DNA of 64,000 bases, from NCBI GenBank assembly GCA_030537355.1, contig JAUNNF010000001.1:1-64000 (forward strand), written 5' to 3'. The notes beneath the pieces are model-generated. The model was given only the letters and a program-made list of their open reading frames with translations. It did not search any database and had not been told where the DNA came from. Positions 9,328 through 19,488 of this stretch are shown here, piece after piece. A program made the translations under genes and the position numbers. The stretch's first letter is position 1; every line of letters starts with the position of its first letter. Source of the stretch: Coriobacteriia bacterium (GTDB lineage Bacteria > Actinomycetota > Coriobacteriia > Coriobacteriales > Eggerthellaceae).

Positions 9328-11118
9328 TGTAGCATACATAAAGTAATCAATACCTAATGGATTTGAAAAATGCCCTTTAACGTTTTTCTGTAGTAAGTAA
9401 TTGTGTGTGTAGAAATAAACTGGACAAGTTGTGTTTGTCTTAAATAATAAATCCTCAGCCTTATGTGATAGCTTGTTTCTTGTTGCTGGGTCTTCTTCTG
9501 TTTTAATCAAGCTTGTTAGTACATCGTATGTTTCTGTCCATGTACCACCTTTAACAGACTTTGAAGCATATTTAGGAATGTCAGAAAAATCAAGATCATA
9601 ACATTTAGCATTAGCATGACCGTCTCTACCTAACCTTGAGGCATTATTTCCAGAAGTTGTATTATGTAGGTCCAAGAAACATATTGGATCATTATAATCT
9701 GCAATCCAAGAGTTTCTACACATTGTAAAATTACCTGTTTTCTTAGTAGTTAAGAATGTGGCCCATTCCTGGTTCTCAAGACTCATCTTAATACCGAGGC
9801 CAGCAAGCACATTTTGGAAATATTCAGCAATTGCCTTATGACCTTCATTTGTATTGTAAATGTATGTCATAGTCGGAAAATCTGTAATGTTGCCCTCGTC
9901 ATTGAAAGTGTAATACTTTTTCAGAATATCAGTAGCTTTTGCATAATTTTCATTGATGTACTCAGGCGCTGTTGGGAAATATCCATAATATGGTTTACCA
10001 GCTTTGCCTGCATTTTGATAGAACATTTTGCCATCTGTATCTTTTATTCCATCAGGAACATAAGAACTTGATGGTTTCTGACCACCTTGTAAGATATAAT
10101 CAGTAATATAGTTACGGTCAAGCAATAGATTTATTGCTCCCCTAACTTCTGCCTGCTCAGGCTCTGTTAGATGACGTCCACCTACAGGAGACAGATCAAA
10201 GTTTGCCTGCCAGGATATATAATATACACCTGTTTGTGGGTCACAGGTATACTCGTCAACATATTCACGCTTTAATGTTGCAATTTCATTTGTAGGCATA
10301 TCCTTAATGAATTCCCAATCTTTTGTCTTAAAGTTGGCAAGCTGATTGTTGGCATTATCGCTTAAGTAAAAGTTGATCTTAGGCATAGTAATTTTATCAG
10401 CGAAAGGATATGTGTCAGTTTTTTCTAGTGTGATAATACTATTGTGTTGCCAGTTTGCTAATTTGTAAGGACCGTTTGAAACAAAAGTTTCTGGTTTTGT
10501 TGCCCACATTCCCTCGTTATCTACAACGTCCTCACGCATAGGCAAGAAAACTGGAAATGCCAAAAACTCATTCCAGTAAGGAACATTAGATGTACAAACG
10601 ACCTGGAAAGTTTTATCATCCAACGCTTTGCAATCAAGCTTAGCGTCAGCTGGAGGTTCGTCTGCCCAAATATCATCATAGCCTTTAACTATTTCAAACA
10701 TGTAGGAAAAATCACTGGCTAGGTCAACAGATACTGATCTGTTCCAGCCAAATACAAAATCTTGAGCAGTTACAGGTTTTCCATCTGTCCATTTAGCATT
10801 ATCAATTAAATGATAAGTGTAAGTAAATGTGCCATCAGCATTTCTAACAGGTTCTGGAAGCTCTTTTGCTAGTTCAGGTTTAATTACAACCTCACCTTTC
10901 TCGTTTTGCTTCCATTGAGCAAGTCCAGAAAATAAGTGAGAAATCATTGTTGAGCCATCAACAGTTGTATTTAGACCTGGGTCTATAGATTGAGGCTCAC
11001 TTGCCTCGCAGACATCAATATGATCTTTATCCGTTTTGCCTCCTGCACAAGCAGTAAAAGTAACAACTAGGGCACAAGCTACAATTGTTAAAAGAGCGTA
11101 TTTAATTTTATTTTTCAT
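9319..11118 (-). CDS. oppA: Oligopeptide-binding lipoprotein, ABC transporter family 5
   Basis: A 599-residue extracytoplasmic solute-binding protein. The N-terminus is a lipoprotein signal (Lys-rich start, hydrophobic core, lipobox VTFTAC with Cys near 24). The SBP_bac_5 hallmarks follow: EPQSIDPGLNTT, AKWTDGKPVTAQDFVFGWNR and NGPYKL. It should hold peptides outside the membrane and pass them to OppBC. It is the last gene of oppBCDFA, overlapping oppF by 11 nt, and meets maf tail to tail. Substrate specificity beyond peptides cannot be read from the sequence. Confidence 0.93.
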   Translation of the reverse strand: MKNKIKYALLTIVACALVVTFTACAGGKTDKDHIDVCEASEPQSIDPGLNTTVDGSTMISHLFSGLAQWKQNEKGEVVIKPELAKELPEPVRNADGTFTYTYHLIDNAKWTDGKPVTAQDFVFGWNRSVSVDLASDFSYMFEIVKGYDDIWADEPPADAKLDCKALDDKTFQVVCTSNVPYWNEFLAFPVFLPMREDVVDNEGMWATKPETFVSNGPYKLANWQHNSIITLEKTDTYPFADKITMPKINFYLSDNANNQLANFKTKDWEFIKDMPTNEIATLKREYVDEYTCDPQTGVYYISWQANFDLSPVGGRHLTEPEQAEVRGAINLLLDRNYITDYILQGGQKPSSSYVPDGIKDTDGKMFYQNAGKAGKPYYGYFPTAPEYINENYAKATDILKKYYTFNDEGNITDFPTMTYIYNTNEGHKAIAEYFQNVLAGLGIKMSLENQEWATFLTTKKTGNFTMCRNSWIADYNDPICFLDLHNTTSGNNASRLGRDGHANAKCYDLDFSDIPKYASKSVKGGTWTETYDVLTSLIKTEEDPATRNKLSHKAEDLLFKTNTTCPVYFYTHNYLLQKNVKGHFSNPLGIDYFMYATLD

Positions 11119-12103
11119 GTAAGCCCTCCTTTACTTTTACTTTATGACATGCAACAAAATGGCCTGGTTTTACTTCATTAAATGCAGGCATTGACTTTGC
11201 ACACTCTTCTGTTGCATACTGACAACGAGTCCTAAATGGACAACCACTAGGTGCATTGAGCGGACTTGGAATATCACCTTTCAATATTATTCTATGAGAA
11301 TTCTTAGCTACATCAGGGTCTGGAATTGGAACTGCAGATAACAAACTCTTAGAATATGGATGCATAGGATTGTTGTAAATCTCCTCTGCTTCGCCGAGCT
11401 CAACCATCTTACCCAAATACATAACAGCAATTCTGTCTGAAACATATTTAATGATGAGCAAATCGTGCGATACGAATAAATATGTAAGGCCAAGTTCACG
11501 CTGTAAGCGCTTGAAAAGGTTTACAACCTGAGCCTGAATTGAAACATCGAGTGCTGAAACTGCCTCATCGCAAACAATAAATTTTGGATTCAGTGCTAGG
11601 GCTCGAGCAATACCAATACGTTGACGCTGACCACCAGAAAACTCATGAGCGTATCTACGAGCATGCTCAGCATTCAAACCTACATAATCCATCAACTCAA
11701 GTACACGAAGATTTAATGCTTTATCATTTCCTTTATATTCTTTGTGAATTTTGAGTGGCTCGGCAATAATCTCAGCAACAGTCATGCGAGGATTCAATGA
11801 GGAATATGGATCCTGAAAAACCATAGAAGCTTGTGTACGATACTTTGCCAAATCCTTCCTAGTTTTAATCTCATGACCTTCAAAGATAATTTTTCCATCG
11901 GTTGGTTCATATAGGTTTAGGATCGTCTTACCACATGTAGTTTTACCACAACCAGACTCACCTACAAGACCTAATGTCTCGCCACGTTTAATATCGAAAG
12001 ATACATCGTCAACAGCCTTCAATTGCTTTGTCGTGAAGCCATTCTTAATATCGAAGTACTTCTTTAAGTGTTCAACACGAATTAGTGTATCTCTATTTTC
12101 CAT
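11108..12103 (-). CDS. oppF: Oligopeptide ABC transporter ATP-binding protein OppF
   Basis: A 331-residue ABC ATPase with Walker [10 protein letters not shown], signature [15 protein letters not shown], Walker [13 protein letters not shown] and the switch His in SHDL. The C-terminal oligopeptide/dipeptide extension is present ([15 protein letters not shown]), with the four-Cys pattern that binds an Fe-S cluster or metal in some members. It should pair with OppD to power peptide uptake. It overlaps oppD upstream and oppA downstream by 11 nt each, so translation is probably coupled. Confidence 0.95.
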   Translation of the reverse strand: MENRDTLIRVEHLKKYFDIKNGFTTKQLKAVDDVSFDIKRGETLGLVGESGCGKTTCGKTILNLYEPTDGKIIFEGHEIKTRKDLAKYRTQASMVFQDPYSSLNPRMTVAEIIAEPLKIHKEYKGNDKALNLRVLELMDYVGLNAEHARRYAHEFSGGQRQRIGIARALALNPKFIVCDEAVSALDVSIQAQVVNLFKRLQRELGLTYLFVSHDLLIIKYVSDRIAVMYLGKMVELGEAEEIYNNPMHPYSKSLLSAVPIPDPDVAKNSHRIILKGDIPSPLNAPSGCPFRTRCQYATEECAKSMPAFNEVKPGHFVACHKVKVKEGLHEK

Positions 12104-13136
12104 TGTTCAACACCTCAAAAGCCCAGTCTGGACACTCATCTTCTTTAAATGAGCCATCCTCTATTTGTGTACGTATTGCAGACCAGCATTTTGCTTTCTG
12201 CGTATCGCTAATTTGAATTACATAAGGTTTGTAATCCATACAAACCTTCATTGCATATTTACAACGAGGGGCAAATGCGCAGCCTTTTGGCATATGAAGC
12301 AGGTCAATCGGACTGCCTTCAATTGTTTTCAAACGTTTTGACTTTACATTTGGCGAAGGTAAGGATCTAAGCAGTGCGCGTGTATATTCATGGCGAGGAT
12401 TATTAAACACGTCATCAGCTGTGCCCTTCTCGCAAATACTACCTGCATACATAACAACAACATCATCAGCCATCTGAGCTACAACGCCCATGTCATGAGT
12501 AATCATAATGATAGACATGCCAAGCTCATCTTTAAGCTTAAGCATAAGCTCAAGTATTTGAGCTTGAATTGTAACGTCGAGCGCAGTTGTAGGCTCATCA
12601 GCAATCAAAATATCTGGCTCGCAAGCGAGAGCCATAGCAATCATGGCACGTTGACGCATACCTCCTGATAATTCATGTGGATATTGCTTTAAGCGCTTTT
12701 CAGGCTCGTTAATACCTACAAGTTTAAGCATTTCAATTGCACGTTCTTTTGCCTGTTTATTATTTCTGTCAGTGTGAAGCAAAATGGCTTCCATAATCTG
12801 TTTGCCAACAGTAAATGTAGGGTTCATACTCGTCATTGGGTCCTGGAATATCATAGATATTCTATTACCTCTGATGGCACGTATATCAGATTCTGAACAA
12901 CCAATAAGTTCTTTGCCCTCAAATTTGATAGAACCACCAGTAATATGTCCACCAGGACCTAAAATCTGGAGGATTGAATAAGCTGTAATGGATTTACCTG
13001 AGCCAGACTCGCCAACAATACAAACAACTTTACCTTTATCCAAGTTAAAAGACACATCGTTCAATGCTTGGACTTTGCCGTTGTCGGTATTAAAGCTGAG
13101 CTTTAAGTGTTTTACTTGTAATAGTGGATCTGCCAT
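12093..13136 (-). CDS. oppD: Oligopeptide ABC transporter ATP-binding protein OppD
   Basis: An ABC ATPase with Walker A GESGSGKS, signature [15 protein letters not shown], Walker [13 protein letters not shown] and switch region ITHDMG, plus the C-terminal oligopeptide-transporter extension ([15 protein letters not shown]). It forms the ATPase pair with OppF on the cytoplasmic face. A GTG at 13148 would add four residues, but ATG 13136 lies one base after the oppC stop codon and begins [11 protein letters not shown], a normal OppD start, with AAGGTG upstream; I use 13136. Confidence 0.93.
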   Translation of the reverse strand: MADPLLQVKHLKLSFNTDNGKVQALNDVSFNLDKGKVVCIVGESGSGKSITAYSILQILGPGGHITGGSIKFEGKELIGCSESDIRAIRGNRISMIFQDPMTSMNPTFTVGKQIMEAILLHTDRNNKQAKERAIEMLKLVGINEPEKRLKQYPHELSGGMRQRAMIAMALACEPDILIADEPTTALDVTIQAQILELMLKLKDELGMSIIMITHDMGVVAQMADDVVVMYAGSICEKGTADDVFNNPRHEYTRALLRSLPSPNVKSKRLKTIEGSPIDLLHMPKGCAFAPRCKYAMKVCMDYKPYVIQISDTQKAKCWSAIRTQIEDGSFKEDECPDWAFEVLNNGK

Positions 13137-13137
13137 A

Positions 13138-14208
13138 TTACTTATCACCTTGCTTATCTAGCTTTGGATCGAATGCATCACGCAGTCCATCACCAAATAG
13201 ATTCAACGACAAAACTATTAGCGATACTACAACTGCAGGAATAATCAATCTATAGAAATATGTCATCATACCATTCAAGGCATCAGATGCAAGAGAACCA
13301 AGTGAAGGCATTGGAGCATTAACACCGAGTCCTAAGAATGACAGGTATGATTCAGTAAATATAGCTGCTGGAATCTGAAGAGCGGTATAAACAATAATAA
13401 TACCAATGCAATTTGGAAGCAAGTGCTTCATGATAATCCAGAAGCTCTTACCACCTGCTGCCCTAGATGCAGTTACATAGTCTTGCTCGCGCAATGTCAA
13501 AATCTGGCCACGAACCTGACGAGCCATGCTTACCCAATATAGTAAACAAAATACTATAAACATCGAGATGATATTTGAGCCGATACTCTCTAGCGGTGTA
13601 CCCGCAAGTAGTGCGGTCAGCGGCTCCTTAATCACAGCAGCAAGCAAAACAATAATCAACATATCAGGTACAGAATAGAATATATCTACTATTCTCATTA
13701 TAACCATATCGACCTTGCCTCCAAAGAAGCCAGAGATCGACCCCATAACAAAGCCGATGATTAGTACCATGATGGATGCAAAGAAACCTACAGCCAGCGA
13801 TATTCTTGTACCATAAATAGTACGAATAAAATAATCACGACCAGCAGCATCAGTACCAAAAATATGAGGGAATACAAATTCGCCATTATCAATCTTAGCT
13901 TGTTCTGTTGTGCCATATTGGAATGGTGCTAGGTTACAATAACTTGCATCCACTGGTTGATGTGGTTGGTTACCCAACTGGTCCTCATAATGATAAGGCC
14001 AAAATATTGGAATAAATATAGCAGCCAATGCAATAACGATTATGATAATGGCACTTACAGTGGCAACTTTATTTTTTAGCAACTGTTTAAAACCGTCCTT
14101 CAAGTAGGTTGAAGGTTTGCTCATAGTTTTAACTTGCTCTTTATCCTTGTCAGTTGCAGGCAAGAAATTGTCCATGTTAATTTGTAAATTTAGAGGTGTC
14201 TTATTCAT
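13138..14208 (-). CDS. oppC: Oligopeptide ABC transporter permease OppC
   Basis: A 356-residue inner-membrane permease. An N-terminal cytoplasmic stretch with one early membrane helix (VSAIIIIVIALAAIFIPIF) precedes a large loop and a BPD_transp_1 core with the permease motif around AAGGKSFWIIMKHLLPNC, which docks to the ATPases. It ends near GLRDAFDPKL, standard for OppC. Its ATG overlaps the oppB stop by one base, which points to coupled translation. Confidence 0.94.
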   Translation of the reverse strand: MNKTPLNLQINMDNFLPATDKDKEQVKTMSKPSTYLKDGFKQLLKNKVATVSAIIIIVIALAAIFIPIFWPYHYEDQLGNQPHQPVDASYCNLAPFQYGTTEQAKIDNGEFVFPHIFGTDAAGRDYFIRTIYGTRISLAVGFFASIMVLIIGFVMGSISGFFGGKVDMVIMRIVDIFYSVPDMLIIVLLAAVIKEPLTALLAGTPLESIGSNIISMFIVFCLLYWVSMARQVRGQILTLREQDYVTASRAAGGKSFWIIMKHLLPNCIGIIIVYTALQIPAAIFTESYLSFLGLGVNAPMPSLGSLASDALNGMMTYFYRLIIPAVVVSLIVLSLNLFGDGLRDAFDPKLDKQGDK

Positions 14209-15137
14209 TATTTCAACTCGATTCTTGGATCAACTGCCTTATAGAGGATATCACTCAATAAATTCATAATAACAACGAGGCAAGCGAGTACAATTGTTGT
14301 ACCCATTACAACTGTATAATCACGATTTACGATACTTTGAACAAATGCACGTCCAATACCAGGAACAGCAAAGATTTGCTCAACTACAAGTGATCCTGTA
14401 ACAATGGACGCAATCAATGGTCCAAAATATGTAATATCAGGAATAATCGCATTTTTTAATGCGTGAGAAAACAAAATCTTGTTGCTTGCAATACCTTTAG
14501 CTTTTGCCGTACGAATGTAGCCTTGACCAAGCACTTCAAGCATTGAAGAGCGAGTAAGACGAGTGATATTCGCCATAGGCACTAAGCCCAAAGTCAGTAC
14601 AGGCAAGAACATTCCCCCAGAATCTGCACCATTTGCAGGGAACCAACCTAGGTTGCAAGCAAAAATCATCAACAATAATGAACCAACAATAAATGATGGC
14701 ATTGAAATAAATGCAGTAGAGATGACCATGATAAGCCTATCAACAAATGTATTTCTCTTAATTGCAGCAATGCAACCAAGTATTATTCCAACAAGGCAAC
14801 CCCATGCCGCTGCAACCAAACCAAGTTTTGCAGAAACCGCAAAACCATCTGCAATAATTTCTGTTACTTCACGTCCTTTTTGTTTTAGTGATGGACCTAA
14901 GTCAAAATTAAAAATTAGGTCATGAAGATAAGTTCCGTATTGAACAATCAAAGGTTTATCAAGACCATATTTAGCCTCCATGGCAGCCTGAACAGACTCG
15001 CTAACTGCCTTTTCACCAGTAAATGGACCACCAGGCACTATATGCATGATAAAGAATGTAGCAGTGATTACAATAAAAATTGTAAGCAATGCTAAAAGTA
15101 TTCTCTTAACGATATAGAATAATAATTGGTTATTCAA
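14208..15137 (-). CDS. oppB: Oligopeptide ABC transporter permease OppB
   Basis: A 309-residue permease with the OppB start pattern (IVKRILLALLTIFIVIT), the MHIVPGGPF loop and the ATPase-contact motif around RTAKAKGIASNKILFSHALKNA. It pairs with OppC to form the channel. The only plausible start is TTG at 15137; no ATG lies nearby in frame, and GAGG sits about 15 nt upstream, so initiation may be weak. It is 49 nt downstream of the riboflavin kinase gene on the same strand, so the opp genes may be read from that longer transcript. Confidence 0.93.
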   Translation of the reverse strand: MNNQLLFYIVKRILLALLTIFIVITATFFIMHIVPGGPFTGEKAVSESVQAAMEAKYGLDKPLIVQYGTYLHDLIFNFDLGPSLKQKGREVTEIIADGFAVSAKLGLVAAAWGCLVGIILGCIAAIKRNTFVDRLIMVISTAFISMPSFIVGSLLLMIFACNLGWFPANGADSGGMFLPVLTLGLVPMANITRLTRSSMLEVLGQGYIRTAKAKGIASNKILFSHALKNAIIPDITYFGPLIASIVTGSLVVEQIFAVPGIGRAFVQSIVNRDYTVVMGTTIVLACLVVIMNLLSDILYKAVDPRIELK

Positions 15138-15186
15138 ACTTAATTAACACTTATCCTCAAATAGGTTGTTTGTGTATTTTAACCCT

Positions 15187-15582
15187 TTATTGCTGGTCTG
15201 CACCCAAAAATTTAATTTTTTTGATATCTTTATCAACTTGAGCTTTTACTTCCTCTAAATTATTAAACTTTTTTATATCTCTAATCTTATCTAATATTTC
15301 GATTTCTAAGATCTGACCATACAAATCACCTTCAAAATCAAGGATATGAGTTTCTATGTTTTTTCTTCCTGAATCGTCAACGGAAGGTTTTGCACCTATA
15401 TTAGTTATGCCTAATTTAGTCTCTCCATTAGGGAGAACAACACGAGAAGCAAACACTCCTTCTAAATCAAGATCCTGATAATAGAAATTAGCAGTAGGCA
15501 TACCAACAGTTCTACCTAGCTGGTTACCATGTATTACTATGCCAGTTATCTTATGCAAGGGTGAACATTGTGTCGTACTCAT
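15187..15582 (-). CDS. Stand-alone riboflavin kinase domain (RibF C-terminal type)
   Basis: About 131 residues that match only the flavokinase half of bacterial RibF: ITGIVIHGNQLGRTVGMPTAN is the nucleotide/flavin-binding start, followed by GVFAS, GITNIGAKPSV and IETHILDF. The family makes FMN from riboflavin with ATP. The FAD-synthetase half (usual length ~310 in total) is absent. The start lies inside the end of the ATP-grasp gene: ATG 15582 (or GTG/ATG slightly upstream) overlaps it by about 32 nt in another frame, and a TTG further in is possible. Whether another RibF exists outside the window is unknown. Confidence 0.8.
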   Translation of the reverse strand: MSTTQCSPLHKITGIVIHGNQLGRTVGMPTANFYYQDLDLEGVFASRVVLPNGETKLGITNIGAKPSVDDSGRKNIETHILDFEGDLYGQILEIEILDKIRDIKKFNNLEEVKAQVDKDIKKIKFLGADQQ

Positions 15583-16831
15583 CACGCTCAATACGACGAA
15601 TTTCTTCTCGATCTGCTATTACTTGAGCAACATCGCTGGATGCAAATGATAATTTACCACCATTAGAGTAAAGGTCAATTGTTTTTTTGAGATGCATAGG
15701 TGTATGCTCATAAAGGCCAACGCATGATACAAATGTTGGAAGAGACTTGGCAACTCGTACAATCGGTGCATCTACAATATCAATATCCTCACGCACAATT
15801 AATGTTTTGAAGCAGCCCTTACCAGGAGGATTATAACCACGTTGTTTTCTTTTCATAAATGCATCATGGTCAAGATAAGCCTCTAGTGATAAATTACTCT
15901 CATGATGACCAAACATAGTATCTAAGAATTCGCCCTTCATATCTCCACCACAGATTCTGCAATTGACCTCAATGAGAACAGGACCTTTATCGTCAATCAT
16001 AAATTCACTGTGAACAGGACCATACTCAATACCAATTGCTCGCATAACTTTGATTGCATAATCAAACATTTCCTGTAATTCTGGTGTAATCTCATCTTTA
16101 GTTAAACTTTCAGTATAATCATAAATCTTGGCTCCACCTGGAAGCTGAATCTTTTTATAAACATATGAAGCTGAAATATAGCTCTCGCCCTCTGAATTGA
16201 TTGTGTTTACAATGTATTCTGTACCCTCAATGCATTCTTGGATGAGAACCTTATCGTTTAAGCCACCAAACATATCCCGAGAACCAAAAACATCATCAAA
16301 GCCTGCTTTTATCTCCTCCTCATTAGTACAAACATGAACACTAAGTGAGCCAGCGCTATGAGTAGGCTTAACAACCACAGGACGTCTACCGTTATCGTTG
16401 AAAAACTTTACAGCATCATCAAAAGAAGCAACCATTTCACCCTTAACATATCGCAAACCTGCTCGCTTACATGCATTTTGCATCTCAGATTTGCGAGTCA
16501 TCATCATCAAATTCTCAGCTTTGTTACATTTAAGACCCAGGTCATTAGCCAAGTGTGTTGCAAGCTCTACAGACATCTCAGAACCTGGAAGAACAAGGAT
16601 TGGATTTTCTGCTTTTACAAGCTCTAAGGTTTCTTCGTAGCTTGGCTTTGCTTCAATTGTTCTCGGCATCTCACCTGGCATATTCTTATAGTTAGCCTCG
16701 CGTCTGGCTTTTTGCTTACCGCCATCATCGTTGTAGGTCTCTAAAATTACTGGTTCATACCCAAGATTTCGAATATCAGGTATGTAGTTCATACTTGTAG
16801 AGATACATTCAACAACAATAATCTTATCCAC
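15551..16831 (-). CDS. ATP-grasp carboxylate-amine ligase of unknown substrate
   Basis: A 426-residue ATP-grasp protein. The pre-grasp domain holds LVLPGSEMSVELAT and LMMMTRKSEMQNACKRAGL. The ATP-grasp core shows RRPVVVKPTHSAGS (ATP-binding Lys), ECIEGTEYIV and the metal-binding PVLIEVNCRICGGD. The pattern is like the peptide/amino-acid ligases of the BacD or carboxylate-amine ligase groups, which join an acid and an amine through an acyl phosphate. Start is GTG 16831 with AGGAG 7 nt upstream. It lies 9 nt after the M18 aminopeptidase gene. The real substrates are not readable. Confidence 0.8.
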   Translation of the reverse strand: MDKIIVVECISTSMNYIPDIRNLGYEPVILETYNDDGGKQKARREANYKNMPGEMPRTIEAKPSYEETLELVKAENPILVLPGSEMSVELATHLANDLGLKCNKAENLMMMTRKSEMQNACKRAGLRYVKGEMVASFDDAVKFFNDNGRRPVVVKPTHSAGSLSVHVCTNEEEIKAGFDDVFGSRDMFGGLNDKVLIQECIEGTEYIVNTINSEGESYISASYVYKKIQLPGGAKIYDYTESLTKDEITPELQEMFDYAIKVMRAIGIEYGPVHSEFMIDDKGPVLIEVNCRICGGDMKGEFLDTMFGHHESNLSLEAYLDHDAFMKRKQRGYNPPGKGCFKTLIVREDIDIVDAPIVRVAKSLPTFVSCVGLYEHTPMHLKKTIDLYSNGGKLSFASSDVAQVIADREEIRRIERDEYDTMFTLA

Positions 16832-16840
16832 AACAATCTC

Positions 16841-18283
16841 CTAACAGTTTCTCAAAAATGCCTTATAACCTTTGTAGGATTCGTAAACATCTGCCTTATT
16901 GACAACTTCCCATGGACAATGCATGCTGAGTACAGCAACACCAGCGTCAATTACATGCATACCATAATTTGCTGGAATTGCAGCAATTGTTCCACCGCCG
17001 CCAACACCAACAGCACCTAATTCAGCTGTTTGATATGTAACTTTTGCCTCGTCACAAATTTTACGGATTTTTGCTACAAACTCAGGGTCCGCATCGTTAC
17101 TACTACGTTTACCTGCAGCTCCACCATATTTATTAAATACGAGACCATCACCAAAGAAACATGAATTACGCAGCTCGAACAACTCATGGAAGTTTGGATC
17201 TACAGCCGCAGACACGTCACTTGATATCATGTGAGAACGAGCCATAGCACGACGAAGATGTATCATACCAGGAATTCCACAGAGCTCTAACATCTCTGCA
17301 ATTGTATTTTCAAAGAAACGGCATTCCATGCCAGTAGCACCTAGGCTTCCTACCTCTTCTTTATCGACAAGAATACACATACATGTTTTTCTTGGCTTTT
17401 CAATATCTAGTATTGCACGCAGTGAAGGATAAGCACTTGCACTGTCATCGTGGCCATATCCCATAATCATAGAATTATCAAAACCACAGTTACGAGCCTC
17501 GCCCAATGGAATTGCCTCTAATTCTGCAGATTCAAAATCACGTTCCTGAATACCATATCTATCATATAAAAGTTTAAGTATAAACTTTGTGCATGCTTCA
17601 TTTGCAGGGTCAGAAACAGAAGAATTCGGCTCAGCAGCTCCTTCGTAATCTTTTTTAACATCTACACCTTTAACTAGTGGACGGCTACCTACAAGCAAAT
17701 CCATCTTTTCTGGATTAATCATTTCATTTGCAGGTTTAGTTGCAATCTTATGACCCAGGTGAACCAAAATATCATTTACAAAAAAAACGGGGTCACGAGG
17801 ATCCTCGCCAATATTAATATAAACCTTATCGCCATTTGTTTTGTAAACGACACCATGAAGTGAAAGTGGAATATTTACCCATTGATAAAGGTTGATACCT
17901 CCATAATAATGGGTTTCAAACATGACCACTCCATCACTCTGGTAAATTGGATTTTGCTTGATATCAATACGAGGAGAATCAATATGAGCGCCTAAAATGT
18001 TTAGGCCAACCTTATCCATAGGCTCACGGCCGACAACAGCGAGAATTGTTAATCTACCTTGGTTTCTAGCATAAATCTTATCCCCTGCTTTAAGCTTTGT
18101 ACCAGTGGAAATATACTTATTTAAATCTGTAAATCCTGCTTGTTGTGCAAGATCTATAGTGCCAAAACTGAACTCACGACAAGTTTTAAACCTAGAAATA
18201 AATTGACGATACTCTTCGCCAAATTTCATTACCTTTTTTACATCTTCTTTTGAATAAGTTGTCCATGCGTTAATGTGTTTCAT
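16841..18283 (-). CDS. M18 family aspartyl aminopeptidase
   Basis: A 480-residue zinc aminopeptidase. Metal and catalytic motifs are seen in order: LGAHIDSPRIDIK (His), GHDDSASAYPSL (Asp), LVDKEEVGSLGATG (Glu pair) and the terminal GMHVIDAG (His); GGGGTIAAIPANYG is also typical of M18. These enzymes remove N-terminal, often acidic, residues from peptides in the cytoplasm, which fits with the peptide importer downstream. I use ATG 18283 (MKHINAW) because GAGGAG is well placed for it; ATG 18292 lies within 1-2 nt of that site. It is the first gene of the leftward unit toward opp. Confidence 0.93.
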   Translation of the reverse strand: MKHINAWTTYSKEDVKKVMKFGEEYRQFISRFKTCREFSFGTIDLAQQAGFTDLNKYISTGTKLKAGDKIYARNQGRLTILAVVGREPMDKVGLNILGAHIDSPRIDIKQNPIYQSDGVVMFETHYYGGINLYQWVNIPLSLHGVVYKTNGDKVYINIGEDPRDPVFFVNDILVHLGHKIATKPANEMINPEKMDLLVGSRPLVKGVDVKKDYEGAAEPNSSVSDPANEACTKFILKLLYDRYGIQERDFESAELEAIPLGEARNCGFDNSMIMGYGHDDSASAYPSLRAILDIEKPRKTCMCILVDKEEVGSLGATGMECRFFENTIAEMLELCGIPGMIHLRRAMARSHMISSDVSAAVDPNFHELFELRNSCFFGDGLVFNKYGGAAGKRSSNDADPEFVAKIRKICDEAKVTYQTAELGAVGVGGGGTIAAIPANYGMHVIDAGVAVLSMHCPWEVVNKADVYESYKGYKAFLRNC

Positions 18284-18292
18284 TTTAAACAT

Positions 18293-18648
18293 CTCCTCAT
18301 TAATAGGTAAGGAGGTATTTTAGTACAATGTATGCAGATTGTGCATATTTTTTTGCAAATTGTCATTTTTAAGAAATTATTGTATTTATTGTAAATTAAT
18401 GCAAGAAATTGTACTTATTTAAGTAAAAAACAAGAAAAATGTTTAGTTGTGTGGTAAAAATTACCAAAAAAATAATTAATAAATACAATCCAAAAATAAA
18501 ATACCTGCTCAGAAAATGTCAACTATATTAAAAATGACTATTTTGGAAAATATTTATAAATTTTTACCACACAACTCGCAATTTTTAGCATTATTTTTGT
18601 ATTTACCCCAGTATTTTATAAAAAAGTGAGAAATTTATAAAATTCCAA
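18293..18648. other. Intergenic region of 356 bp with an 18-bp inverted repeat
   Basis: Very AT-rich and without a credible gene. It must contain the promoter of the M18-opp unit (leftward); candidate boxes are weak. Near its centre lie two perfect inverted 18-mers described in the next entry. Confidence 0.7.
18445..18576. repeat. Perfect 18-bp inverted repeat pair (18445-18462 and 18559-18576)
   Basis: AGTTGTGTGGTAAAAATT at 18445 recurs as its exact reverse complement at 18559, 96 bp apart. The left copy overlaps GGTAAAAATTACC, itself a dyad with 5-bp arms. Spacing of about ten helical turns would suit a looping regulator; a weak cruciform or a degenerate insertion is also possible. No gene lies between the arms. 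Confidence 0.85.
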
Positions 18649-19488
18649 TTAAATATTCTCTAAAAAATTAATTATTGGTTCAATCTGAGAGACCGGGGTT
18701 GACGCTCCAGCTGTTACTCCCACCTTCTTGTATTGAGAGAACTGGTTTATCTGTTTTTTAAGCTCATCTAAAGTTTCAACATGATAAGTAGCTTTACATA
18801 CACTATCTACAAGCCCAGCTAAGTGTGTTGTATTTGAAGAATTGTGACCGCCAATAACAACAAATGCATCCACATCACGTGCCAGTTCGAGTGCAGCGTC
18901 TTGCCTCTTTTGCGTTGCTGCGCAAATGGTATTTTTAACATCAAGATCAAAACCTTCATCTTTCATGTAATTAATTAAATTATTAAACACTTCCTGACTC
19001 TGTGTAGTTTGTGAAACAACACCAATCTTCCCTGAAACAGCTTTTATATCATCTTTATTTTGCCAAATATAACATTTTGCATCTTCTGCCTCGATATACG
19101 ATTTAACACTTTCAACTTCTGGATGCCCAAATTTTCCAACAACAATTACTTGACCATACTTTTTTGCAAGATCCGCTGCAGCTTGTTGTACAGCTTTAAC
19201 GTGAGGACATGTTGCATCAATCACATTAAATTTCTCGGCTTGCTTTTGCTCGTCAATAGTAACCCCATGACTACGGATAACAATTGTATCAACATCAGAA
19301 ACATTGTGAAGGTCATCAAGAACTCTAACCCCATATTTTTCGTTCAATTCATCTACAACTACTGGATTGTGAATAAGAGCACCGAGAGTTGCTACCCTAG
19401 ATTCTCCATCAACAGCCTCGTCAACTAATTCAAGAGAACGATTTACGCCATAACAAGCTCCAGCATATTTTGCGAGTATTACTTGCAT
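18649..19488 (-). CDS. ispH: 4-hydroxy-3-methylbut-2-enyl diphosphate reductase
   Basis: A 279-residue IspH (LytB). The three Fe-S cysteines lie in AGACYGVNRSLEL, DATCPHV and NTICAATQKR; the substrate-binding SHGV, GHPEV and SSNTTHLA motifs are present. It catalyses the last step of the MEP isoprenoid pathway, giving IPP and DMAPP in the cytoplasm. It is the last gene of the nine-gene operon and overlaps plsC by 10 nt. Length is normal for IspH without a C-terminal extension. Confidence 0.96.
   Translation of the reverse strand: MQVILAKYAGACYGVNRSLELVDEAVDGESRVATLGALIHNPVVVDELNEKYGVRVLDDLHNVSDVDTIVIRSHGVTIDEQKQAEKFNVIDATCPHVKAVQQAAADLAKKYGQVIVVGKFGHPEVESVKSYIEAEDAKCYIWQNKDDIKAVSGKIGVVSQTTQSQEVFNNLINYMKDEGFDLDVKNTICAATQKRQDAALELARDVDAFVVIGGHNSSNTTHLAGLVDSVCKATYHVETLDELKKQINQFSQYKKVGVTAGASTPVSQIEPIINFLENI

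Noticed and set aside
16824-16832. A perfect DnaA-box sequence TTATCCACA
   Set aside because: It is single and covers the start of the ATP-grasp coding sequence; there is no cluster of boxes, dnaA or dnaN gene, or unwinding region near it.
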